Assembly (NCBI GenBank): GCA_031279155.1
Contig: JAITJB010000309.1
Span: 1 to 5,924 of the forward strand
DNA from: Deltaproteobacteria bacterium
Lineage (GTDB): Bacteria > Desulfobacterota > Desulfarculia > Adiutricales > Adiutricaceae
Length of the DNA stretch: 5,924 bases
Direction of reading: 5' to 3'
The position numbers and the translations under genes are program-made. How positions within the stretch are numbered: the stretch's first letter is position 1; each line of letters opens with the position of its first letter. A model generated the notes under the pieces. It saw only the letters and a list, made by a program, of their open reading frames with translations, was not told the origin of the DNA and did not search any database. Shown one piece after another: positions 1 to 5,251 of the stretch.

Positions 1-88
1 AAAAAGAGGAGAAAGATGAAGGCTTAAAAACTAGGCTAGGTTAAACAGATTAGTTTAGTATCAAATCAGTAATCTAAAACGAAAATAA
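1..88. other. AT-rich tail downstream of hemB, no gene seen
   Basis: This is the stretch after the hemB stop codon, up to the left edge. It is much richer in A and T than the genes beside it. I see no GC-rich hairpin followed by a T-run on the minus strand, so no clear terminator for the leftward operon is visible here; one may lie beyond the edge. On the plus strand a good Shine-Dalgarno-like AGAGGAG is followed by ATG, but that frame closes after three codons, so I do not call a gene. Confidence 0.5.
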
Positions 89-1057
89 TTACAGCCAGGG
101 CAAGACCTCAGGGGCCAGGTAAGTTAGGATCAAATCGGCGCCAGCTCTCTTAATGCCGATAAGGCTCTCCAAGGCCGCCCGCCGGTAATCTAAGGCTCCA
201 GCCGCCGCCGCGTGCCTGAGCATGGCAAATTCCCCGCTAACCTGATAAGCGGCTACCGGTCGATCGCTAAAGTCGGCGACCTGTCTTATGATGTCCAGAT
301 AGGGCCCGGCGGGCTTTACCATGACTATATCGGCCCCTTCTTCGAGATCTAGGCGGACCTCATAGAGGGCTTCTCGCCGGTTAGCCGGGTCCATCTGATA
401 GCCCCGGCGGTCGCCGAAGGCCGGGGCGGAATCGGCGGCGGCCCGGAAGGGGCCGTAAAAGGCGCTGGCGTATTTGGCGCTGTAACTCATTATGGGTATG
501 TGCTCGAAACCGTTGTGATCGAGCTCTTCGCGGATAGCCCCCACTCGCCCGTCCATCATGTCAGAGGGAGCCACCATGTCGGCCCCGGCCCTGACGTGGG
601 TTAAGGCCTGGGCGGCTAGATGAGGGAGAGTGGGATCGTTTAAGATCCTAGTTCCGGAAATAAGGCCGCAGTGGCCATGGTCAGTGTACTCGCAAAGGCA
701 GACATCGGTTATGACCGCCAAATCCGGGACAGCCTCCTTGATCTGGCGGATAGCTAAGGGTACCGGGCCTTGGGGGTCGGATCCGGAGCTACCGGTTTCA
801 TCTTTATAGGATGGCAGACCAAAGAGCATGACGGCCCTACCGCCCAGCCACCGAAACTCGGCGGCCACTCTAGCCGCCTCGTCGGGCGAGAGATGAAATT
901 GTCCGGGCAGTGATTCAATGGGCTCTTTGCGGCCAGAACCGGTGACGATAAATATCGGATAAATAAGATCTACGGCTTGGACAACGGTCTCGCTGACCAT
1001 CTGCCTCAGAACGCTATGATCCCTTAAGCGCCGGGGACGATCGACGGGCCAAGCCAT
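89..1057 (-). CDS. hemB: Porphobilinogen synthase (delta-aminolevulinic acid dehydratase), zinc type
   Basis: HemB condenses two molecules of 5-aminolevulinate into porphobilinogen, the first common step of cytoplasmic tetrapyrrole (haem, sirohaem, corrinoid) synthesis. The 322-residue product is full length for the family. The metal site reads DVCLCEYTDHGHCG, with Cys120, Cys122 and Cys130, which marks the Zn-dependent class rather than the Mg-only class that has Asp/Ala there. The two Schiff-base lysines are Lys195 (in SYSAKYASAFYGPFR) and Lys248 (in VMVKPAGPYLD). The GRVGAIR and GYQMDPANRREA segments are also typical. I chose the ATG at 1057 because GGAGG lies 5 bases upstream and the protein then begins like other HemB proteins (RPRRLR). 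A longer frame to 1093 adds 12 unrelated residues. The gene is last in the apparent orf-dnaJ-hemB transcript, 93 bp after dnaJ. No other haem gene is in the window. Identity is near certain. Confidence 0.97.
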   Translation of the reverse strand: MAWPVDRPRRLRDHSVLRQMVSETVVQAVDLIYPIFIVTGSGRKEPIESLPGQFHLSPDEAARVAAEFRWLGGRAVMLFGLPSYKDETGSSGSDPQGPVPLAIRQIKEAVPDLAVITDVCLCEYTDHGHCGLISGTRILNDPTLPHLAAQALTHVRAGADMVAPSDMMDGRVGAIREELDHNGFEHIPIMSYSAKYASAFYGPFRAAADSAPAFGDRRGYQMDPANRREALYEVRLDLEEGADIVMVKPAGPYLDIIRQVADFSDRPVAAYQVSGEFAMLRHAAAAGALDYRRAALESLIGIKRAGADLILTYLAPEVLPWL

Positions 1058-1062
1058 AGAAA

Positions 1063-1068
1063 CCTCCA
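1063..1068 (-). promoter_or_regulatory. Strong ribosome binding site that fixes the hemB start
   Basis: On the minus strand TGGAGG sits 5 bases before the ATG at 1057. It follows a T-rich tract (1069-1075), so the site is probably unstructured in the mRNA. It is the best Shine-Dalgarno sequence in the window and argues against the longer frame starting at 1093. A strong independent site suggests that hemB is translated without relying on coupling to dnaJ, whose stop is 93 bp upstream. Confidence 0.85.
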
Positions 1069-1150
1069 AAAAAATAAACGCCGGTCGCTCCAAACAATTA
1101 GCCTAAACCATCGTCTTAGAAGCGCCGGCGAAACCGGAACAACCCGGCGG

Positions 1151-2269
1151 TCAGTTGTGAAAGAATTTTTTGGCCTTCTTGCCTAGCCGCCGGGTAAAGC
1201 CCTTAAGGGGCCCCTCGGCCTTCTTTTCCTCTTCCAGGCGGGCAAACTCTTCTAAAAGCTCAATCTGGCGTTCGGTAAGTTCCCTTGGGGTGACCACGGT
1301 CAAAGAGACTATCTGCTCGCCCCTCTGTGAGGATCCGGGTACGGGAAAACCCATGTCCGGGATGCGGATGAGCTTACCGTTCTGAGAGCCGGCCGGTACA
1401 AAGATGGTCTTGTTATCCCCGGCGACCGTAGGCACTTCCATCTCCCCGCCCAAAGCGGCTAAGGTCATGTCGATCTTACAATCCAACAAGACGTGTTTGC
1501 CTTCCCGGCTGAATAGTTCGTGATGCCTGACAGCGATCTCCACGTAAAGATCGCCTGGTTCACCGCCTTTACTGCCCGATTCTCCCTCGCCTCTGAGCCT
1601 TAGACGCGCCCCGGTGTTAACGCCTGCTGGCACGTGAACGGTGAGTTCTTTGTGTTTTTTGACTCGGCCCTGACCACGGCACTCCGGGCAGGGGTCAGAG
1701 GGAAAGTCGCCTGTACCATGGCACTGCGGGCAAGTGGTGGCCATGCGGATAAAGCCCATGCCTTGGACGACCTGGCCCTGGCCCTGACACTTAGGGCAAG
1801 TTTGCCGCTTGCGGCTCCGTGAGCCAGTGCCTGAGCAGGCCTCACAATTTTCCACCTTCGGGATCTTAACCTTGGATTCGCAGCCCGTATAAGCCTCAAC
1901 GTAATCGATGGTTATTTCAATACCCAAATCCCGACCGTGCTTGGGGCCGTGACGAGGCGCGCCGCCAAAAAAATCGCCAAAAATATCGCCAAAGGCTGAA
2001 AAAATATCGCCGAAGCCCTGGAACCCTTGGAAACCGCTGCGGTTTAAACCCTCAAAGCCAAACTGGTCGTAGAGGCGCTTTTTCTCAGGGTCGCTTAAGA
2101 CCTCGTAGGCTTCGGCAGCCTCTTTGAAGCGATCTTCGGCCACAGAGTCGCCAGGGTTGCGATCGGGGTGGTATTTTAAGGCCATGGCTCGGTAAGCTTT
2201 TTTTATTGAGTCCTGATCAGAGCTGCGGCCTACGCCAAGCACGTCGTAATAATCTGTCTTGTTGCTCAT
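1151..2269 (-). CDS. dnaJ: Chaperone protein DnaJ (type I J-domain protein)
   Basis: DnaJ is the Hsp40 co-chaperone that delivers unfolded clients to DnaK and stimulates its ATPase in the cytoplasm. The 372-residue protein has the full class I layout. The J domain is at about 5-70, with HPD at 34-36. A Gly/Phe-rich linker spans about 71-105, with GFQGFQGFGDIF and a repeated FGDIF. Four CxxCxGxG zinc modules begin at 142, 158, 180 and 194. The C-terminal beta-domains and dimerisation region follow, to a basic tail (GKKAKKFF). No key residue is missing. The ATG at 2269 begins directly before the J domain; its Shine-Dalgarno is weak (AAGAAGG about 12 bases upstream). dnaK and grpE are not adjacent. 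The gene lies 78 bp after a small TPR-like gene and 93 bp before hemB, all on one strand. No CIRCE element or sigma-32 promoter is recognisable upstream. Identity is certain. Confidence 0.98.
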   Translation of the reverse strand: MSNKTDYYDVLGVGRSSDQDSIKKAYRAMALKYHPDRNPGDSVAEDRFKEAAEAYEVLSDPEKKRLYDQFGFEGLNRSGFQGFQGFGDIFSAFGDIFGDFFGGAPRHGPKHGRDLGIEITIDYVEAYTGCESKVKIPKVENCEACSGTGSRSRKRQTCPKCQGQGQVVQGMGFIRMATTCPQCHGTGDFPSDPCPECRGQGRVKKHKELTVHVPAGVNTGARLRLRGEGESGSKGGEPGDLYVEIAVRHHELFSREGKHVLLDCKIDMTLAALGGEMEVPTVAGDNKTIFVPAGSQNGKLIRIPDMGFPVPGSSQRGEQIVSLTVVTPRELTERQIELLEEFARLEEEKKAEGPLKGFTRRLGKKAKKFFHN

Positions 2270-2347
2270 AGTGTTGGGAAGCCTTCTTATTCCGTAAGAG
2301 GAGGGCGTCCGGCCAACTTAAGCCGGAGATGGAGGGAGAGAAAAAAC

Positions 2348-2686
2348 TTATTGACCGGTTAAGAGGGCCATAGCCTTTGATTCGTATTGGCTCAGTCCGT
2401 TAGCTTTGGCCTTAGAGGCCAAAGTGCGAAGTTCGCCGGCTATCGCCGGTCGCCCCATAGCTTGGCAGCATCTAACGTAGAGAAAGAAATTACCCTCTTC
2501 TACGGCTTTAGCTTTAACCTGGCTAAGACTATCTAGATCGCCAGACTTTTGGAAGATATCAATGGACTCAGCTAGATAATCAGCCTGGAATAGCTCTTCA
2601 CCGAGCGAAGTAAGGGCTTGGGGCGTACTTTTGGAGCTTTCGGTTAGGTTCCGGCGAACCCTCCAATTAAGAGCGCTTTCGGACAT
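2348..2686 (-). CDS. Uncharacterised small helical protein, TPR-like
   Basis: I do not recognise this 112-residue protein. It has no signal peptide and no membrane segment, so it is probably cytoplasmic. Residues 26-80 look like TPR-type helix pairs: LGEELFQADYLAESIDIFQKSGD, then LDSLSQVKAKAVEEGNFFLYVRCCQAMGR. A further amphipathic stretch (81-109) is rich in Ala and Lys. Cys73 and Cys74 are adjacent but there is no metal motif. The frame stays open up to a TTG at 2758, but that start has no ribosome site and sits beside a T8 tract. The ATG at 2686 has a weak AAGAGA upstream and is preferred. The gene appears to be first in an operon with dnaJ, 78 bp upstream of it, so a role with the chaperone (client or partner binding through the helical repeats) is possible but is inference from position only. 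It is probably a real gene, given the frame length, its place in the operon and the coherent helical pattern. Confidence 0.72.
   Translation of the reverse strand: MSESALNWRVRRNLTESSKSTPQALTSLGEELFQADYLAESIDIFQKSGDLDSLSQVKAKAVEEGNFFLYVRCCQAMGRPAIAGELRTLASKAKANGLSQYESKAMALLTGQ
2404..2424. repeat. Perfect 8-bp inverted repeat, 5-base loop, inside the small TPR-like gene
   Basis: Arms CTTTGGCC (2404-2411) and GGCCAAAG (2417-2424) flank a TTAGA loop. It falls in the C-terminal part of the small gene (the ASKAKANG region). About one arm pair of this size is expected by chance in a window this long, so alone it means little. It is recorded because longer examples occur elsewhere in the window. Confidence 0.6.
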
Positions 2687-2756
2687 ATGGTCTCTTAGGT
2701 TTAAGGCCTTAAATTTAGGTTTAAGGAAAAGACTGACAAATGCTACTTTAAAATGC

Positions 2757-2777
2757 AAAAAAAACGGCTTTTAAGCC
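2757..2777 (-). terminator. Terminator-like hairpin with T8 in the leader of the orf-dnaJ-hemB operon
   Basis: Read on the minus strand, GGCTTAAAAGCC is followed by G and then eight T (2764-2757). The stem is short: four pairs with a UAAA loop, or five with an impossibly tight loop. It is therefore a weak terminator at best. It lies about 140 nt after the predicted transcription start and about 70 nt before the preferred ATG at 2686. No gene upstream on this strand would need to end here, so an attenuator in the leader is the natural reading. An upstream CGGCT (2794-2798) could pair instead with AGCCG (2765-2769) and disrupt the stem. Confidence 0.35.
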
Positions 2778-2922
2778 CAAAAACTTGAGTTGGAGCCGGC
2801 CAAAAATTTTACCCGATGCGCCTGTCCAGATCAAGCGGGCCGAGGGGCGGTTTATAAAGAAGTTTGTATGGACTACTCTGACTTATTCGCCCAAAATCAT
2901 GGTCAATAGAGCAGTCGGTTTA

Positions 2923-2950
2923 AATCTAATCACCTTTTCGACTTTGTCAA
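2923..2950 (-). promoter_or_regulatory. Candidate sigma-70 promoter for the orf-dnaJ-hemB operon
   Basis: On the minus strand there is a perfect TTGACA -35 box (2950-2945), a 16-base spacer, and TAGATT (2928-2923) as a 4/6 match to the -10 consensus. Transcription would start near 2916, leaving a leader of about 230 nt before the ATG at 2686. A second -35-like TTGACC at 2906-2901 has no acceptable -10 box at normal spacing. The site does not resemble a sigma-32 heat-shock promoter. Confidence 0.5.
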
Positions 2951-2989
2951 GTAGCTAAACAAGGTTTTCTGAGGCCCTAGACTACAAAT

Positions 2990-3007
2990 AACCAGCCTGG
3001 GCTGGTT
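2990..3007. promoter_or_regulatory. Perfect 8-2-8 inverted repeat at the ntrY promoter, operator candidate
   Basis: AACCAGCC (2990-2997) and GGCTGGTT (3000-3007) form a perfect dyad around TG. The right arm touches the first base of the proposed -35 box, which places the dyad at about -34 to -51 from the predicted start. That position would suit either a repressor or an activator that contacts RNA polymerase. No T-run follows on either strand, and the flanking genes are divergent, so it is unlikely to be a terminator. The binding protein is unknown. Confidence 0.5.
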
Positions 3008-3034
3008 TGCAATATGGTCATGGTCGTGTACAAT
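3007..3034 (+). promoter_or_regulatory. Candidate sigma-70 promoter for ntrY-cinA
   Basis: TTGCAA (3007-3012) is a 4/6 -35 match. A 16-base spacer leads to TACAAT (3029-3034), a 5/6 -10 match. Transcription would begin around 3041, about 30 nt before the ATG at 3071. The promoter overlaps the first codons of the longer kinase frame that starts at 3014. If it is active, that longer start cannot be used from this transcript. Confidence 0.5.
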
Positions 3035-3054
3035 TATATAAGCTTACTTAGCCC

Positions 3055-3060
3055 TAAGGA
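3055..3060 (+). promoter_or_regulatory. Ribosome binding site supporting the ntrY start at 3071
   Basis: TAAGGA lies 10 bases before the ATG at 3071. The spacing is slightly long, but this is better than anything in front of the ATG codons at 3014 or 3020, where no purine-rich site is seen at the right distance. Confidence 0.55.
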
Positions 3061-3070
3061 CCGCGCTTTT

Positions 3071-5224
3071 ATGACTCCCAACCGCTACGATCAATACCGC
3101 GATCTAAACCCCGAAGAACTGCGCCGCAAGCTAGCTTTCGAGCGCATGTTGATAGTCATATCGCTCCTGTTTTTAGCCTTACTAATCGTCGTCCAGCGCC
3201 AGCTCTTAAACTTGGGCCCGGGCTTATCTAGCAACCAAGGGGTCATCACCTTAGTCAGCATTAACATCTCGGTATTTATCCTAGGATTATTACTTTTTCT
3301 TATTCTTAGGGGACTATACAGGATTTATTTTGAGAGGCGCGACTACGGGAGCCTCCAGACCAAAATGGTGGTCTCTTTCATAAGCTTGTCCTTAATCCCG
3401 ACTCTGATGATCTTTTATTTCTCCTACCTTTTAATTGGTCAGGACCACGAAACCTGGTTTAGTTCCAGCATCCGCGATACCTTTGAAGACTCCCTCTATC
3501 TTTCAGAATACACCCAAGATTTGGAAAGAAAGCTATTAATCACTAATCTTAATACCCTTCAAGCCGATATGGCCAATTTTTTGGCCCCAAACTCTAACGC
3601 CCCCAACAATCTAAATTTCAAAAGCTACCTAGACCTAAGGCGCCAAGCCTTAGGTCTCCAGAGCGCTCAGTACTACGATCTGGAAGGCAATCTGTTAATC
3701 ACAACTGGCGCCGCCCCCGAAACCCCCATTGACAAAGATTGGCTCAATGCTCTAAAAGGCCATGATAGCTTTCAGCCCGCCGCCTATCACACTTCCAATG
3801 GCCAGCTTAAACGCTACGCAACCTTGGCCCTCTCCCAAGGTCAAGTCATAGGCTTTCTCTCTGTGGTTAGCTTAAGCCCCATGGATTTGGGCGGTAAAAC
3901 CGCCGAAATCCGTCAAGGACTGGAAAAATATCGGGCGGCTTTAGGCATCTCTCAACCATTTAGGGTGGCCCAATTGACCTCTCTAGCCGGGGTCACGCTC
4001 TTGGCCGTGTTTTTGTCCATCTGGATCGGAGCCCGGCTCGCTGGCTCCCTATCGGCCCCCATCACCGAACTAGTGGACGGCACCCACCGTGTGGCCAAAG
4101 GGGAGCTAGACTTTGTGTTAACCCCGGTCAATAAGAGCGGGGAAATGGCTCATCTGGTCTCAGCCTTTAACCAGATGACCAAAGAACTTAAAGAGAGCTA
4201 CTCTGAGCTCGATCGCCGGAGAAGCTTTTTGGAAGCCATCTTAAAGCAGGTCTCTAGCGGCGTCTTAATTTTTGATCTCGATGACCACCTGGTTAAATTT
4301 AACCGGGCCGCCCAAGACCTTTTGGACTTGACCGACGTTGAACTGGCAATCGAGCAGCCTTTAATAGTCAAAAAGCTCTTAGAGCTAGACGTCCGGGGCC
4401 CCCGCCCGGTCTTTCAGGGTTTTTTGGAAGTCAACGACAAGACCTTGAGCCTAACCTTGAGGCGGACTCCATTATTCGACGAAGACGGACGCTCTCTAGG
4501 TTATATTATTACTTTTGATGATTTAAGTGAATTGGAAAGAGCCCAGCGCCTAGCCGCCTGGCGGGAAGTGGCCAGGCGCATTGCCCATGAGATCAAAAAC
4601 CCCTTAACCCCCATATCGCTTTCAGCCCAAAGGCTAAGGCGGCGCTTCGGCCAGAGGCTTGGCTTTGAAGAAGACGGCTTAATCTTTGATGAATGTACGG
4701 CGGTCATTATCCGGCAAGTGGAAAACATGCGGCAATTGGTCAACGAATTCTCCCAATTCGCCAGGCTCCCGGAAATCAATCCCCGACCAGCCGACTTCTT
4801 AAAGGTGACCGAAGAGGCCTTGGCCCTGTTCCGTTCGGCCCATCCGGCCATCCTCTTTACCCTGGAGGTTAAAAAGTCCCCGGAAAACTTTGTCTTTGAC
4901 CCCGAACAGATAAGCCGGGCCATCACCAACCTTTTAACCAACGCCGCCGCCGCCACCTGCGGTCAAGGTAAGGTCAATTTAACCATAGATTTCGAAGAAC
5001 TTATCGGCGTAAGCCTAACGGTGGCTGACGATGGCCCGGGGCTATCAGCAGAACTGAGGGACCGCATTTTTGAGCCTTATGTAACTTCCGGCCCTGAAGG
5101 CCGGGGCTTAGGCTTAGCCATTGTCAGCGCCATTGTCCGCGACCACGGTGGCTTTATCCGAGTAGCCGATAATAAGCCTCACGGGACCAGTTTTACGCTG
5201 ACCATTCCTTACCGCAAGAGCTAA
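3071..5224 (+). CDS. ntrY: NtrY-family membrane sensor histidine kinase
   Basis: This is a two-component sensor kinase of the NtrY subfamily, 717 aa from the chosen ATG. Three hydrophobic segments near the N-terminus (about 26-43, 58-81 and 97-122) are followed by a roughly 180-residue extracytoplasmic sensor region and a fourth segment (about 302-324). HAMP (about 325-377) and PAS (about 385-486) come next. The HisKA block reads AHEIKNPLTPISLSAQRLRRRF with phospho-acceptor His506, the characteristic NtrY/NtrB-type wording. The ATPase domain has an N-box (NLLTNAAAA, Asn620/Asn624) and G1 (DDGPG, 653-657). The G2/lid is GPEGRGLGLAIV, where relatives usually have a KxxGTGLGLAIV-like form. The C-terminal HGG...GTSFTLTIP is intact, so the kinase looks complete. 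The frame is open back to 3014, but the ribosome site and promoter favour 3071. It ends in tandem TAA codons, 27 bp before cinA, with no NtrX regulator next to it. Signal and partner are unknown; nitrogen control is not shown by the sequence. The symbol names the family. Confidence 0.9.
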   Translation: MTPNRYDQYRDLNPEELRRKLAFERMLIVISLLFLALLIVVQRQLLNLGPGLSSNQGVITLVSINISVFILGLLLFLILRGLYRIYFERRDYGSLQTKMVVSFISLSLIPTLMIFYFSYLLIGQDHETWFSSSIRDTFEDSLYLSEYTQDLERKLLITNLNTLQADMANFLAPNSNAPNNLNFKSYLDLRRQALGLQSAQYYDLEGNLLITTGAAPETPIDKDWLNALKGHDSFQPAAYHTSNGQLKRYATLALSQGQVIGFLSVVSLSPMDLGGKTAEIRQGLEKYRAALGISQPFRVAQLTSLAGVTLLAVFLSIWIGARLAGSLSAPITELVDGTHRVAKGELDFVLTPVNKSGEMAHLVSAFNQMTKELKESYSELDRRRSFLEAILKQVSSGVLIFDLDDHLVKFNRAAQDLLDLTDVELAIEQPLIVKKLLELDVRGPRPVFQGFLEVNDKTLSLTLRRTPLFDEDGRSLGYIITFDDLSELERAQRLAAWREVARRIAHEIKNPLTPISLSAQRLRRRFGQRLGFEEDGLIFDECTAVIIRQVENMRQLVNEFSQFARLPEINPRPADFLKVTEEALALFRSAHPAILFTLEVKKSPENFVFDPEQISRAITNLLTNAAAATCGQGKVNLTIDFEELIGVSLTVADDGPGLSAELRDRIFEPYVTSGPEGRGLGLAIVSAIVRDHGGFIRVADNKPHGTSFTLTIPYRKS
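3631..3657. repeat. Perfect 11-bp inverted repeat inside the ntrY sensor region
   Basis: Arms AGACCTAAGGC (3631-3641) and GCCTTAGGTCT (3647-3657) flank the 5-base loop GCCAA. In frame the segment encodes LDLRRQALGL, in the extracytoplasmic domain between the third and fourth membrane segments. The transcript would form a stable hairpin. No T-run follows on either strand, so it is not a standard intrinsic terminator. By rough estimate a perfect pair of this length with a short loop is expected far less than once in a window this size. Confidence 0.8.
4150..4178. repeat. Perfect 9-bp inverted repeat, 11-base loop, in the ntrY HAMP region
   Basis: Arms TCATCTGGT (4150-4158) and ACCAGATGA (4170-4178) sit in the part encoding AHLVSAFNQMT, at the second HAMP helix. 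The protein motif there is conserved and the loop is long, so chance plus coding constraint explains it adequately. It is listed only as part of the inventory of dyads. Confidence 0.5.
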
Positions 5225-5251
5225 TAATCATAACCAAATAAATGTGAGTTT

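Larger units (their letters stand above)
2687..3070. other. Divergent intergenic region between the dnaJ operon and ntrY
   Basis: These 384 bp separate the leftward operon from the rightward kinase gene. They hold a minus-strand promoter candidate (2923-2950), a terminator-like hairpin in the minus-strand leader (2757-2777), a perfect dyad (2990-3007), and a plus-strand promoter with its ribosome site (3007-3060). No tRNA or convincing small gene is seen. A 13-codon frame on the plus strand (2868-2909, MDYSDLFAQNHGQ) has only a poor ribosome site. I found no CIRCE repeat and no sigma-54 -24/-12 element with correct spacing. Confidence 0.75.

Noticed and set aside
14..27. AGAGGAG-N4-ATG near the left edge on the plus strand
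   Set aside because: The frame closes after ATG AAG GCT. It is too short to call without upstream context.
1100..1150. GCCGG/CCGGC repeats between dnaJ and hemB as a terminator
   Set aside because: Several short GC pairings are possible but none is followed by a T-run. The T-rich tract at 1069-1075 is far from them and belongs to the hemB ribosome site region.
1600..1899. Open frames overlapping dnaJ on both strands (1170-1385, 1600-1899, 1634-1822)
   Set aside because: They lie wholly within the well-conserved dnaJ coding sequence and their translations show no domain pattern. They are shadow frames.
2308..2327. TCCGGC / GCCGGA inverted repeat between the small gene and dnaJ as a terminator
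   Set aside because: Six-bp stem with an 8-base loop and no T-run on the minus strand after it. At most it is a weak RNA structure within the operon.
2687..2758. Longer form of the small TPR-like protein starting at TTG 2758
   Set aside because: TTG start, no ribosome site, and it directly follows the T8 of the terminator-like element. The added residues do not look like the rest of the protein.
2868..2909. 13-codon open frame MDYSDLFAQNHGQ on the plus strand as a leader peptide
   Set aside because: Only a weak AAGAAG precedes it, no promoter fits, and a frame this short is common by chance.
2885..2934. 16-codon GTG frame on the minus strand ending MILGE, in the operon leader
   Set aside because: The purine-rich AAAAGG abuts the GTG with no spacer, and the frame overlaps the proposed -10 box, so it would not be transcribed from its start.
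2998..3011. Sigma-54 promoter upstream of ntrY (GG ... TTTGCA)
   Set aside because: GG at 2999-3000 and GC at 3009-3010 are separated by 8 bases, not the required 10, and the rest of the consensus is missing.
2687..3013. CIRCE or sigma-32 heat-shock control of the dnaJ operon
   Set aside because: No TTAGCACTC-N9-GAGTGCTAA and no CTTGAA/CCCCAT pair with correct spacing is visible on the minus strand.
4501..4956. 151-codon minus-strand frame inside ntrY and 74-codon frame inside cinA (5590-5814)
   Set aside because: Both are antisense to strongly recognisable protein motifs and have no ribosome site or family resemblance.
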